Part shown: positions 8,672 through 16,766 of the stretch, in pieces
Position numbering within the stretch: the stretch's first letter is position 1
How the letters are laid out: each line of letters starts with the position of its first letter
Source: Microbacterium sp. CBA3102
GTDB lineage: Bacteria; Actinomycetota; Actinomycetes; Actinomycetales; Microbacteriaceae
Length of the DNA: 64,000 nt
Direction of reading: 5' to 3'
NCBI RefSeq assembly: GCF_007954505.1
Contig: NZ_CP042412.1
Coordinates: 3,658,001-3,722,000 of the forward strand
The notes under the pieces: model-generated
Seen by the model: only the letters and a program-made list of their open reading frames with translations
Database searches by the model: none
What the model was told of the DNA's origin: nothing
Translations under genes and position numbers: made by a program

Positions 8672-9511
8672 ATGCCTCATCTGCGTATCGCCACGGTCAA
8701 TGTCAACGGGATCCGAGCGGCGGCTCGCAACGGGATGAGCGGGTGGCTGGACGACGCCGGTGTCGACATCCTCACGCTCCAGGAGGTCCGCGGACAAGAC
8801 GAGCACATCGAAGCCGCTCTCCCCGGCTGGTCGTTCGTGCACGACGAGGCGACGGCGAAGGGCCGTGCCGGGGTCGCGATCGCGAGCCGCGTTCCGGCTG
8901 TGGCTTCGCGCACCGCGTTCGGCCCGGAGGATTTCGACTCCAAGGGCCGCTGGATCGAAGCCGACTTCCTGATCGGCGACCGTCCGCTCACGGTGGTCAG
9001 CGCGTACGTCCATTCGGGCGAGGCCGACACCCCCAAGCAGGAGGAGAAGTGGAAGTTCCTCGATGCCTTCGGCACCCGGCTCGGTGAGCTCGGCACCGAC
9101 GGAGCACTCGCGCTCGTGACGGGAGACCTCAACGTCGGACACCGTGAGCTCGACATCAAGAACTGGCGCGGCAACCGCAAGAAGGCCGGATTCCTCCCCC
9201 GGGAGCGCGCCTACTTCGACCGATTCCTCGGTGAGGCGGGAACCGAGGTCACCGGCGTCGACGGCACCGTGGGCACGGGTCTCGGCTGGGTCGACGTCGG
9301 ACGGAAGTTCCACGGCGAGGTCGACGGCCCGTACACCTGGTGGTCCATGCGCGGACAGGCGTTCGACAACGACTCCGGGTGGCGCATCGACTACCACCTG
9401 GCGACGCCGGCGCTCGCGGAGCGGGTCGAGACCTACCATGTCGCGCGCGCCGCAGCCTACGACCAGCGGTGGAGCGACCATGCGCCCGTCGTGGTCGACT
9501 ACCGCTACTGA
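8672..9511 (+). CDS. xth: Exodeoxyribonuclease III
   Basis: 279-aa Mg2+-dependent AP endonuclease/3'-5' exonuclease of base-excision repair. EEP-fold motifs are complete: N-terminal RIATVNVNGIRAA, catalytic Glu in LQEVRG, GDLNVGHRELD, and the C-terminal SDHAPVVVDY with the catalytic Asp-His. Length is normal. A TAGGCT -10 box sits 6 nt before the ATG, so a leaderless mRNA is likely. Its stop overlaps the stop of the convergent DUF4166 gene by 7 nt. Confidence 0.95.
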   Translation: MPHLRIATVNVNGIRAAARNGMSGWLDDAGVDILTLQEVRGQDEHIEAALPGWSFVHDEATAKGRAGVAIASRVPAVASRTAFGPEDFDSKGRWIEADFLIGDRPLTVVSAYVHSGEADTPKQEEKWKFLDAFGTRLGELGTDGALALVTGDLNVGHRELDIKNWRGNRKKAGFLPRERAYFDRFLGEAGTEVTGVDGTVGTGLGWVDVGRKFHGEVDGPYTWWSMRGQAFDNDSGWRIDYHLATPALAERVETYHVARAAAYDQRWSDHAPVVVDYRY

Positions 9512-10206
9512 TCCGAGCCTGACGCGGTACCGCCTGCGTAGCGGTACCACCCGTGATACTCCAGGACCGTACCGAGAACGGGGCTCGTCGCGCGCATGTC
9601 GATCGTGCGTCGACGGTGAATCTCGTCCCACCCGTCGACGAGTTCGACATCGATCCGCAGGATTCCACGAAGTGCGATCCGGTGTCCTCCCACCCGCAGT
9701 GCGACGGCGCGCGTGTTCATGCGCAGTGCGCCATCGCCCGTGACCGAGCACTGCTCGAGCATCTGCACGCGGCCGCGGTCCCCCAAGGCGTTCTGCACGA
9801 TGCCGGGACGCCCGGTCGCGAAGAGCCGATCCACAACGTGCTGTGTCGCGCCGGGGAAACGGAACTCGCGGACGGTGTCGAGCGTTGCGCGTCCGCCGTG
9901 CGACCGCCCTGACACCGTCTCGATGCGGAACGGCACGTCGCGGGCGAACCGTGTCACGAGCAACCCCGGCCCGACCACCGGAGAGGCGAGACCGGCAAGG
10001 CGTCCGATCCTGCTGCCGGCGACTTCGAACAGGCCCTCCGCGCTGTCGTGAGTCGCTTCGACCCTCATCTGCGCGAGGAGCTCGGGATGGAGCCGCTGCG
10101 CGTCCTCCCCCAACGCCTCGAGAAACGCCGCGCCTCGCGCGTTCGCCCCTGCGAAGGGCACGGCACCTCTTCCTGTCGACCGCGCGGGAGGAGAAGGAGA
10201 GGCCAT
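9505..10206 (-). CDS. DUF4166 domain-containing protein
   Basis: 233-aa protein resembling the DUF4166 family; function unknown. The N-terminal 20 residues are Pro/Arg/Gly-rich, then a single soluble domain follows. There are no signal peptide or membrane segments. The ATG at 10206 is supported by a TACGAT -10 box exactly 6 nt upstream. It is divergent from trpS across only 45 nt and convergent with xth. Family assignment rests on recognition of the fold pattern ([29 protein letters not shown]) and is moderate. Confidence 0.7.
   Translation of the reverse strand: MASPSPPARSTGRGAVPFAGANARGAAFLEALGEDAQRLHPELLAQMRVEATHDSAEGLFEVAGSRIGRLAGLASPVVGPGLLVTRFARDVPFRIETVSGRSHGGRATLDTVREFRFPGATQHVVDRLFATGRPGIVQNALGDRGRVQMLEQCSVTGDGALRMNTRAVALRVGGHRIALRGILRIDVELVDGWDEIHRRRTIDMRATSPVLGTVLEYHGWYRYAGGTASGSDQ
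9526..9548. terminator. Small hairpin at the xth / DUF4166 convergent junction
   Basis: Perfect 8-bp stem GGTACCGC / GCGGTACC with a 7-nt loop, located inside the 3' end of the DUF4166 gene and 15 nt past the xth stop. It may act as a terminator for xth. Confidence 0.4.
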
Positions 10207-10212
10207 GCGGCC

Positions 10213-10244
10213 ATCGTAGGCGCAGGGCACGCACCCCATAGGAT
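10213..10244. promoter_or_regulatory. Overlapping divergent leaderless promoters, DUF4166 gene / trpS
   Basis: The 45-nt gap holds a minus-strand TACGAT (10213-10218, 6 nt before the DUF4166 ATG) and a plus-strand TAGGAT (10239-10244, 7 nt before the trpS GTG). With a 17-nt spacer the trpS -35 would overlap the other gene's -10, so the two promoters probably interfere. Confidence 0.45.
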
Positions 10245-10251
10245 TGATCCT

Positions 10252-11256
10252 GTGACGAAACCTCGCCTTTACTCCGGAATGCAGCCCTCCGCCGACTCCC
10301 TCCAGATCGGCAACTACATCGGCGCGCTGCTCCAGTGGCGAGATCTGCAGAACTCCTACGACGCCTACTTCTCGGTGGTCGACCTGCACGCCCTCACGGT
10401 CGCCCAGGACCCGGCCGAGCTCCGCGAGAAGACGCGCCGCACCGCTGCGCAGTACATCGCGGCAGGCATCGAGCCCTCGCTGTCCACCCTGTATGTGCAG
10501 TCGCACGTGCGCGCCCACGCCGAGCTCGCCTGGATCCTCAGCACGATCACCGGTTTCGGCGAGGCCGGCCGGATGACCCAGTTCAAGGACAAGTCGACCC
10601 GCTACGGCGCCGATGCGACGAGCGTCGGGCTCTTCACCTACCCGGTGCTGATGGCAGCCGACATCCTGCTCTACCAGACCGACGTCGTTCCGGTCGGCGA
10701 CGACCAGAAGCAGCACGTCGAGCTCACGCGCGATCTGGCCGAGCGCTTCAACTCCCGCTTCGGCGCGACGTTCACCGTGCCGATGCCGGTCATCCAGAAG
10801 GAGACCGCCCGCATCTACGATCTGCAGAATCCGACGGCGAAGATGTCGAAGTCGGCGGAGAGCGATGCCGGTGTGCTGTGGATGCTCGACGACCCCGCGA
10901 AATCGGCGAAGAAGATCATGCGTGCGGTCACCGACAACGAGGGCTCCGTGCGCTTCGACCGGGAGAACAAGCCGGGCGTCTCGAACCTGCTCACGATCTA
11001 TGCCGCACTCAGCGGGCGTCAGGTCGCATCGATCGAAGACGAGTACGCCGGTCGCGGCTACGGAGACTTCAAGAAGGGCCTCGCCGACGTCGTCGTCGAG
11101 GAGTTCGAGCCGGTGCGCGCGCGTGCACTCGAGCTGCTCGACGATCCGGCGGAACTCGACCGCATCCTGGCGGAGAACGCCAGCCGCGCCGATGCCGTCG
11201 CCGATGCCACCCTGTCGGACGTCTACGACCGCGTGGGGCTGCTCCGCCGCGTCTGA
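10252..11256 (+). CDS. trpS: Tryptophan--tRNA ligase
   Basis: 334-aa class I aminoacyl-tRNA synthetase that charges tRNA-Trp. The start is GTG 10252, giving [15 protein letters not shown] as the N-terminus; upstream in-frame starts add only basic low-complexity sequence. The HIGH-type motif reads QIGN ([11 protein letters not shown]) with Gln for His; the KMSKS motif [10 protein letters not shown] is canonical. MTQFKDKS and [10 protein letters not shown] are typical TrpS segments. Predicted leaderless from TAGGAT 7 nt upstream. It is followed at 20 nt by an unrelated small membrane protein gene. Confidence 0.95.
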   Translation: MTKPRLYSGMQPSADSLQIGNYIGALLQWRDLQNSYDAYFSVVDLHALTVAQDPAELREKTRRTAAQYIAAGIEPSLSTLYVQSHVRAHAELAWILSTITGFGEAGRMTQFKDKSTRYGADATSVGLFTYPVLMAADILLYQTDVVPVGDDQKQHVELTRDLAERFNSRFGATFTVPMPVIQKETARIYDLQNPTAKMSKSAESDAGVLWMLDDPAKSAKKIMRAVTDNEGSVRFDRENKPGVSNLLTIYAALSGRQVASIEDEYAGRGYGDFKKGLADVVVEEFEPVRARALELLDDPAELDRILAENASRADAVADATLSDVYDRVGLLRRV

Positions 11257-11276
11257 GCCGCGCCTAGGATGGGGTC

Positions 11277-11861
11277 GTGACTGATCCACAGCTGCCACCT
11301 CCGGTACCGCCCGCGTACCCGGCTCCCGCCGCGTCCCCGGCACCGTCCGCATATCCGGCGCCTTCCGGGTATCCGGCGCCTTCCGGGTATCCGGCAGCGC
11401 CTCCTGGGGCCTACCAGGTGCCCGTCGGAGGCTATGCCGCACCCGCGGGGACGTACGCCGTCCCCGCGACCGCGCCGCGCCCGTCCGCCGTCCTCGGCGT
11501 CGTCGCCCTGGTCCTCTCGCTCGTCGCCGCGGTCGTGCCCGCGATCCTGGTGGGGATCAGCGCCTTCGAGATCGGACGCGTCCTTCCGCAAGGCGTCACG
11601 ACCACGACGTCCGACGATCTCAGCCTGCTGTCCCCCGCCCGGGATCAGGTGCTGTGGGCCGAGCTGTCCTTCTGGCTCGGAACGATCCTGGGCATCGCCG
11701 CGATCGTGCTCGGCATCATCGCGATCGCCAAGAAGAAGGGCAGGGGCGCCGGAATCGCGGCCCTCGTGGTCGCCGTGGTGGGCGTGGTCCTGTTCTTCAT
11801 CGTGCTGGTCACGGCCCTCGCGGCCGGGAGCGCTGCAGGCTTCACCACGTATACGTCCTGA
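11277..11861 (+). CDS. Proline-rich membrane protein, DUF4190-like
   Basis: 194-aa protein of unknown function. Residues 1-62 are Pro/Ala/Tyr-rich with imperfect YPAPSG repeats. Three transmembrane helices follow (about 66-90, 125-148, 160-184), the second followed by the basic loop KKKGRGAG. This layout is common for DUF4190-type actinobacterial envelope proteins. The GTG at 11277 sits 6 nt after a TAGGAT box, implying a leaderless mRNA. The stop is 28 nt before the end of the convergent pth gene. Confidence 0.78.
   Translation: MTDPQLPPPVPPAYPAPAASPAPSAYPAPSGYPAPSGYPAAPPGAYQVPVGGYAAPAGTYAVPATAPRPSAVLGVVALVLSLVAAVVPAILVGISAFEIGRVLPQGVTTTTSDDLSLLSPARDQVLWAELSFWLGTILGIAAIVLGIIAIAKKKGRGAGIAALVVAVVGVVLFFIVLVTALAAGSAAGFTTYTS
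11353..11388 (+). repeat. Two exact 18-nt tandem repeats (YPAPSG codons)
   Basis: Identical 18-nt units at 11353-11370 and 11371-11388 code for repeated YPAPSG in the proline-rich domain; copy-number change would keep the frame. Confidence 0.85.
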
Positions 11862-11888
11862 CCCGGACCTCCGCGCGGTCTGAAGGTG

Positions 11889-12470
11889 TCAGCGCGGCGC
11901 GTGGTGCTTCTGCTGCGCCGCGAGCAGACCTTCGCCCACGAGCAGTTCGACCGCGTCAGCGGCGTCCGCGATGAGGATCGGCAGGTTCGGCCGCTCGTCC
12001 TTCCCGAACGGCGCCAGCACCCAGTCCGCGGGATCCTGACGCCCGACCGGGCGCCCGATGCCCACTCGCACGCGCGGGAAGTCGGCGGTGCCCAGAGCGC
12101 GCGCCACATCGCGAACGCCGTTGTGTCCGCCATGCCCGCCCCCGGTCTTGAGCTTCACCGTGTCGAAGGGGATGTCGAGTTCATCGTGCACCACGACGAC
12201 CTGCTCGGGGGGAACGGAGTAGAACCGCACCAACGCGGCCACGGGCGTGCCCGAGACGTTCATGAAGGTGTTCGGCTTGGCGAGCACCAGCTTGTCCGCA
12301 CCGGGGCGCAGCCAGGTCTCGACGACCCGCGCTCCGCCCTTGTGCTCGCGGAAGGTCTCGCCGCGCCGCGCCGCGAGCTCGTCCACGACCATCTGGCCGA
12401 TGTTGTGCCGGGTCGTCTCGTATCGCGGCCCGGGATTGCCGAGTCCGACCACGAGCCAGGTGGATGCCAT
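11889..12470 (-). CDS. pth: Peptidyl-tRNA hydrolase
   Basis: 193-aa cytoplasmic esterase that releases peptides from prematurely dissociated peptidyl-tRNA. Motifs: WLVVGLGNPGPRYE at the N-terminus, the catalytic His in TRHNIGQMVVDEL, KPNTFMNVSG, and GGGHGGHNGVRD. Length is normal. The ATG at 12470 has a GAGGACGAGGAC ribosome-binding region. It follows rplY (100 nt gap), the usual actinobacterial pairing, but a strong hairpin lies in that gap, so pth may be reached by read-through or have its own promoter. Confidence 0.95.
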   Translation of the reverse strand: MASTWLVVGLGNPGPRYETTRHNIGQMVVDELAARRGETFREHKGGARVVETWLRPGADKLVLAKPNTFMNVSGTPVAALVRFYSVPPEQVVVVHDELDIPFDTVKLKTGGGHGGHNGVRDVARALGTADFPRVRVGIGRPVGRQDPADWVLAPFGKDERPNLPILIADAADAVELLVGEGLLAAQQKHHAPR

Positions 12471-12517
12471 GTCCTCGTCCTCTCGATACCCGGGTGCGGG
12501 CCCCGGGTCAGGATACG

Positions 12518-12552
12518 ACAGAGGGGACGCGATCGGATCGCGTCCCCTCTGT
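12518..12552 (-). terminator. Strong hairpin after rplY
   Basis: Perfect 16-bp stem (12518-12533 with 12537-12552) and a 3-nt loop, 17 nt past the rplY stop and 48 nt before the pth start. It is probably a terminator or attenuator between rplY and pth. Confidence 0.8.
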
Positions 12553-12569
12553 GATGAATCAGTCGGAGA

Positions 12570-13178
12570 TCACTCCGCGGCGGCCTCTTCGGTCTCCTCG
12601 GCAGCGTCGGTCTCCTCCGCGGACTCGTCCTCGGACGGAGCCGCGGGAACGGAGACGGCGACCACGAGGACCTCGGGGTCGGAGAGCAGCGTGGAGCCCT
12701 TGGGGAGCTTCACGTCGGCGGCGGTGATGTGCGCGCCCTCTTCCAGGCCCTCGACCGAGACCTCGATGTTCTGCGGGATGTGCGTGGCCTCGGCCTCGAT
12801 CGACAGCGTGGTCGCGTCGAGGTTGACGATGGTGCCGGCAGCCGACTCACCCGTGACGATGATCGGAACGTCGATCGCGACCTTCTCGCCCTTCTTCACG
12901 ACGAGCAGGTCGATGTGCTCGATGATCTGGTGCACCGGGTCGCGCTGGACGTCCTTGACCAAGGTGAGCTGGCTCTTGCCCTCGATGTCGAGCTCCAGCA
13001 GCGCGTTGGCGCGACGGATGATGAGCGAGACCTGGTGGCCGGGAAGGGCGACGTGCACGGGCTCGGTGCCGTGACCGTAGATGACGGCGGGGATCTTGCC
13101 GGCGGCGCGGAGGCGGCGGGCGAAGCCCTTGCCGAAGCTCTCGCGGAGCTCGGCCTGGACCTTGGTGTCTTCAGACAT
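12570..13178 (-). CDS. rplY: 50S ribosomal protein L25/general stress protein Ctc
   Basis: 202-aa 5S-rRNA-binding protein of the long CTC/TL5 type. The N-terminal L25 domain (about residues 5-95, with FGKGFARRLRAAGKIPAVIYG) is followed by a beta-rich C-terminal domain and an acidic Glu/Ala tail (ESAEETDAAEETEEAAAE). Start ATG 13178 has an AAGGAG ribosome-binding site. It heads the rplY-pth pair. The acidic tail is common in actinobacterial L25 proteins. Confidence 0.96.
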   Translation of the reverse strand: MSEDTKVQAELRESFGKGFARRLRAAGKIPAVIYGHGTEPVHVALPGHQVSLIIRRANALLELDIEGKSQLTLVKDVQRDPVHQIIEHIDLLVVKKGEKVAIDVPIIVTGESAAGTIVNLDATTLSIEAEATHIPQNIEVSVEGLEEGAHITAADVKLPKGSTLLSDPEVLVVAVSVPAAPSEDESAEETDAAEETEEAAAE

Positions 13179-13399
13179 GGGGTTCTCCTTCGGGACACGC
13201 AGCGAAGGCGCCGCGCGGTGGTCTTGGATATTCGAACTCGCTGACGCAGGAGGAAAGCCACCGGGCTTGCTTCGCCGCGTCGATAACGGATGATCGCGCA
13301 CGCGCAGAAGCATCCCTCGCCGAGGTACAGCCTCAATGGTACCGGATGACCCGATAGGCTGAGGACACCGGTCCTTTTCTGCAGAACACGGAGAACCCC

Positions 13400-13525
13400 A
13401 TGCTCGACGGCGCCTTCCTTTCGCACGCACTCCTCTGGCTGATCGGCGCCATGACCGTGTGCGCCGTCGTGGGCAGCTTCGGCGCCCTCTTCGCCATGGG
13501 ACGTTCGAGCTACCGCAAGGACTGA
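13400..13525 (+). CDS. Small single-pass membrane protein (41 aa)
   Basis: A 41-codon gene, ATG 13400 to TGA 13525. The translation has one clear hydrophobic helix (LLWLIGAMTVCAVVGSFGAL) and a positively charged C-terminal end (MGRSSYRKD). A GGAG ribosome-binding site lies 7 nt upstream and a TAGGCT -10 box near 13355. Its last 16 nt overlap the convergent gntK 3' end. Function unknown; ribosome-binding site, promoter and membrane topology support a real gene. Confidence 0.6.
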   Translation: MLDGAFLSHALLWLIGAMTVCAVVGSFGALFAMGRSSYRKD

Positions 13526-14040
13526 TCGCGGGGCGCAGGCCCTTCTTCCCTCTGCACGGCTGCGGCGATGGCGGCGGAAGCCGTACGCACATCCGCAGAC
13601 TCATCGACGCGGATGCCACCCTCATCGGCTTCAAGGGATTCGAGCGCCTCGAGCTGGGAGTCCAGGAGCGCCGCGGGCATGAAGTGGTCGGTACGCAGGC
13701 GCATGCGCTCCTCGAGCACCGCGCGTGCGATCGTGAGCTCCGCGAAGAAAGCATCGGGCGCCTCGTCTCTGATGAGGTCTCGATAGGTGCGCCGGAGGGC
13801 CGAGCACGCGACGACGATCCGCTCCTCGCCACGCAGTGTCTCGCCGACGAGGCGAAGCCACGGCAGACGGTCATTGTCATCCAGCGCGATTCCCGCCGCC
13901 ATCTTGCGGACGTTCGCCTCCGGATGCAGATCGTCGCCATCGACGAACCGTGCGCCGACCGTCTGAGCGAGGAACGCGCCCACCGTCGACTTCCCCGAGC
14001 CACTGGGGCCCATCACGACGATGCGCAGGCTCCCGCTCAA
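13510..14040 (-). CDS. gntK: Gluconokinase
   Basis: 176-aa kinase that phosphorylates D-gluconate to 6-phosphogluconate. The P-loop GPSGSGKST lies near the N-terminus, followed by GARFVDGDDLHPEANVRKM and VVACSALRRTYRD, all diagnostic of GntK. Length is typical. The start is a TTG at 14040 overlapping the stop of the upstream dehydrogenase (TTGA), with a GGAGGAG ribosome-binding site 6-7 nt upstream; this indicates translational coupling. Its product is the substrate of Gnd encoded 1.2 kb away. Confidence 0.93.
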   Translation of the reverse strand: MSGSLRIVVMGPSGSGKSTVGAFLAQTVGARFVDGDDLHPEANVRKMAAGIALDDNDRLPWLRLVGETLRGEERIVVACSALRRTYRDLIRDEAPDAFFAELTIARAVLEERMRLRTDHFMPAALLDSQLEALESLEADEGGIRVDESADVRTASAAIAAAVQREEGPAPRDQSLR

Positions 14041-15095
14041 TAGAACTCCTCCGTGTCGACCACCGACCTCAGCGGTCGGCCGTCGAGCAGGCGCCCGGCG
14101 TTCTCCGCGAAGCGTCGCGCGATCCGCTCCTCTTCTTTCGCGCTGAGGGCCGCGGTGTGCGGGCTCACGAGCACGTTCGGGTGCGTCCACAGCGCAGACG
14201 TCTGGTCCAGCGGCTCCTGCTCGAAGACGTCGAGGGCGGCGAAGGCGATGCGACCGTCGTCGAGGGCTCCGAGCAGTGCGTCCTCGTCGATGACGGAGCC
14301 GCGCCCGACGTTGGCGATGATCGCCCCCGGCTTCACGGCGGCGAGCACCTCGGCACCGATCAGATGGTGGGTCTGAGCGGTTCCCGGGAGCGTGACGACG
14401 ATCGCGTCCACCTGGGCCACCGCTTCGGTCAGTTCCTCCATCCGCACCAGGCGATCCACGCCCGCCACCGGCTCACCGGACCGTGTCGTCCCCCAGACCC
14501 GCGCACCGAGCCCGTGGAAGCGCCGCGCGCACTCCGTACCGATGCCGCCGAGCCCGACCACCAGCACGATCATCTCGTCGAGCTGACGCATCTCCCAGCG
14601 GTCCGGCCAGGTGCGCGTCCCCTGGTCGGCGAGAAGGCGCGGGAGATTCTTCGCTCCGGCCATCACGCCGAACACCGCGAACTCCGCGAGCGGGCCACCG
14701 TGCACGCCGGCGCTCGTGGTGAAGACGACGCGATCGAGCGCGTCCCGGTCGAGACCGGCGGCCTTCACGGTGGCACCGCCGCCCGCGGCAGTCGTCATGA
14801 CCCAGCGCAGGCGCGTGTTCGCCGTCACGGTCCTCGCCAGTGCCTCCGCGTCGACGTCGGGGATTCCGAAGAGCGCATCGGCGGAATCGACCAGCTCGTC
14901 GAACGCCTGCTGCTGGCTCGGCGTGCGCGTGTACTCCGGATCTCCGGACCAGTCGGCGGGACCGCGCATCGGCGGCAGGAGTGCGTGATCGCTGATCACT
15001 TCGACGCGGGGCTCGATCTCCTCGATCAGTCGGCACAGGTCCTCCGGCAGCGGCACCGCCACGACCGCGCGCAGCTCTTTCTCGATCCCCGTCAC
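14037..15095 (-). CDS. D-2-hydroxyacid dehydrogenase family protein
   Basis: 352-aa NAD(P)-dependent dehydrogenase. The Rossmann motif VVGLGGIGTECARR is central, NVGRGSVIDEDALLGAL and ALDVFEQEPL are family signatures, and the catalytic His is in SPHTAALS. GTG 15095 is chosen because it has an AAAGGA ribosome-binding site and homology starts just after it; longer in-frame N-termini look non-coding. It is coupled to gntK, which suggests (inference) a 2-ketogluconate or related keto-acid reductase feeding gluconate to the kinase. Exact substrate is unknown. Confidence 0.88.
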   Translation of the reverse strand: MTGIEKELRAVVAVPLPEDLCRLIEEIEPRVEVISDHALLPPMRGPADWSGDPEYTRTPSQQQAFDELVDSADALFGIPDVDAEALARTVTANTRLRWVMTTAAGGGATVKAAGLDRDALDRVVFTTSAGVHGGPLAEFAVFGVMAGAKNLPRLLADQGTRTWPDRWEMRQLDEMIVLVVGLGGIGTECARRFHGLGARVWGTTRSGEPVAGVDRLVRMEELTEAVAQVDAIVVTLPGTAQTHHLIGAEVLAAVKPGAIIANVGRGSVIDEDALLGALDDGRIAFAALDVFEQEPLDQTSALWTHPNVLVSPHTAALSAKEEERIARRFAENAGRLLDGRPLRSVVDTEEFY

Positions 15096-15261
15096 GCTGG
15101 TCCTTTCCTCGGCGGCGTCGGCGGCCAGGTGAGAGCCTCCCGCGCACGCACCACGATCTCGCCTCCAGCGTAGACGTCTCGCACCGTGACACAGGTGAGC
15201 GCAGAGCGCCCGTACAGCGATACGCTGAATCCACCCCTTCTTCACGATCGAGGAGCCTTCT

Positions 15262-16716
15262 GTGCCCGAAGCATCAGCGAACATCGGAGTCGTCGGACTC
15301 GCCGTCATGGGATCGAACCTCGCCCGCAACCTCGCCAGTCGCGAGGGCAACACCGTGGCGATCTTCAACCGCAGCTACGAGAAGACCCAGACCCTCCTCG
15401 ACGAGCACCCGGAGGCCGGCTTCGTCCCGGCCCGCACCTACCAGGAGTTCGCCGATTCACTGCAGAAGCCGCGCACCGCGATCATCATGGTCAAGGCCGG
15501 TGGCCCCACCGATGCCGTGATCGACGCGCTGGTCGAGGTCTTCGAGCCCGGCGACATCATCGTCGACGGCGGCAACGCCTACTTCCCCGACACCATCCGC
15601 CGGGAGAAGGCGGTCCGCGAGACCGGCATCAACTTCGTCGGCGCCGGCATCTCCGGTGGCGAGGAAGGGGCACTCACCGGCCCCTCGATCATGCCCGGCG
15701 GCTCGGACGAGTCCTGGGTCACGCTCGGACCGATCCTGAAGTCGATCGCCGCGATCGCCGAGGGTGAGCCCTGCGTCACGCACATCGGACACGACGGTGC
15801 CGGCCACTTCGTCAAGATGGTGCACAACGGCATCGAGTACGCCGATATGCAGCTCATCGCCGAGGCCTACGACCTCATCCGTCGCGGCACCGGCAAGTCG
15901 CCCGCCGAGATCGCCGAGATCTTCGCCGAATGGAACAAGGGCGAGCTGGAGTCGTACCTGATCGAGATCACCGCCGAGGTGCTCCGTCAGGTCGACGCTT
16001 CCACCGGCAAGCCGCTCGTCGACGTGATCCTCGACCAGGCCGGGGCCAAGGGCACCGGAGCCTGGACCGTGCAGACCGCACTGTCCCTGGGCGTTCCCGT
16101 GTCGGGCATCGCCGAAGCGACGTTCGCCCGCTCCCTCTCCTCACACCCCGAGCAGCGCGCCGTCGCCGGTGGACTCCCCGGCCCCGACGAGGAGTTCACG
16201 GTCTCGGATGAGGACACCGAGCAGTTCATCGAAGACGTGCGCCTGGCGCTCTACGCGTCGAAGATCGTCGCCTACTCGCAGGGCTTCGACGAGATCCGCG
16301 CAGGTGCGGCCGAGTACGGCTGGAACATCGACCTCGGCGCGATCTCGAAGATCTGGCGTGGCGGCTGCATCATCCGCGCCCAGTTCCTCAACCGCATCGC
16401 CGATGCCTACGCCGCGACTCCCGATCTGCCGGTGCTGATGACCGCACCGTACTTCGCCGAGGCGCTCGCGCGCGGCCAGGCGTCATGGCGCCGTGTCGTC
16501 GTGACCGCTGCCCAGGCGGGCATCCCCGCACCGGCCTTCTCGTCGTCGCTGTCGTACTACGACGGCATCCGCGCCGACCGCCTCCCCGCGGCCCTCGTGC
16601 AGGGCCAGCGCGACTTCTTCGGCGCGCACACCTACAAGCGCATCGACAAGCCGGGCACCTTCCACACCCTGTGGTCGGGCGACCGCACCGAGATCGAAGC
16701 CGAAGACACGCACTGA
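15262..16716 (+). CDS. gnd: 6-phosphogluconate dehydrogenase, decarboxylating
   Basis: 484-aa enzyme converting 6-phosphogluconate to ribulose-5-phosphate with NADP+ reduction in the oxidative pentose phosphate pathway. The N-terminal cofactor motif is GVVGLAVMGSNLARN, GAGISGGEEGA is the substrate-binding signature, and the catalytic lysine is in HFVKMVHNGIEY. C-terminal SLSYYDGIRADRLPAAL completes the full-length enzyme. GTG 15262 has a GAGGAG ribosome-binding site. It is divergent from the dehydrogenase-gntK pair, forming a gluconate/pentose-phosphate neighbourhood. Confidence 0.97.
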   Translation: MPEASANIGVVGLAVMGSNLARNLASREGNTVAIFNRSYEKTQTLLDEHPEAGFVPARTYQEFADSLQKPRTAIIMVKAGGPTDAVIDALVEVFEPGDIIVDGGNAYFPDTIRREKAVRETGINFVGAGISGGEEGALTGPSIMPGGSDESWVTLGPILKSIAAIAEGEPCVTHIGHDGAGHFVKMVHNGIEYADMQLIAEAYDLIRRGTGKSPAEIAEIFAEWNKGELESYLIEITAEVLRQVDASTGKPLVDVILDQAGAKGTGAWTVQTALSLGVPVSGIAEATFARSLSSHPEQRAVAGGLPGPDEEFTVSDEDTEQFIEDVRLALYASKIVAYSQGFDEIRAGAAEYGWNIDLGAISKIWRGGCIIRAQFLNRIADAYAATPDLPVLMTAPYFAEALARGQASWRRVVVTAAQAGIPAPAFSSSLSYYDGIRADRLPAALVQGQRDFFGAHTYKRIDKPGTFHTLWSGDRTEIEAEDTH

Positions 16717-16726
16717 GGCTCGCCGT

Positions 16727-16762
16727 CGAAGGGCCGGGTACCGCAAGGTATCCGGCCCTTCG
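16727..16762. terminator. Bidirectional terminator between gnd and FAD oxidase gene
   Basis: 16-bp stem with one G-T wobble (16727-16742 with 16747-16762) closed by a GCAA tetraloop, between two convergent genes and 4 nt before the end of the FAD oxidase gene. Confidence 0.8.
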
Positions 16763-16766
16763 TGCG

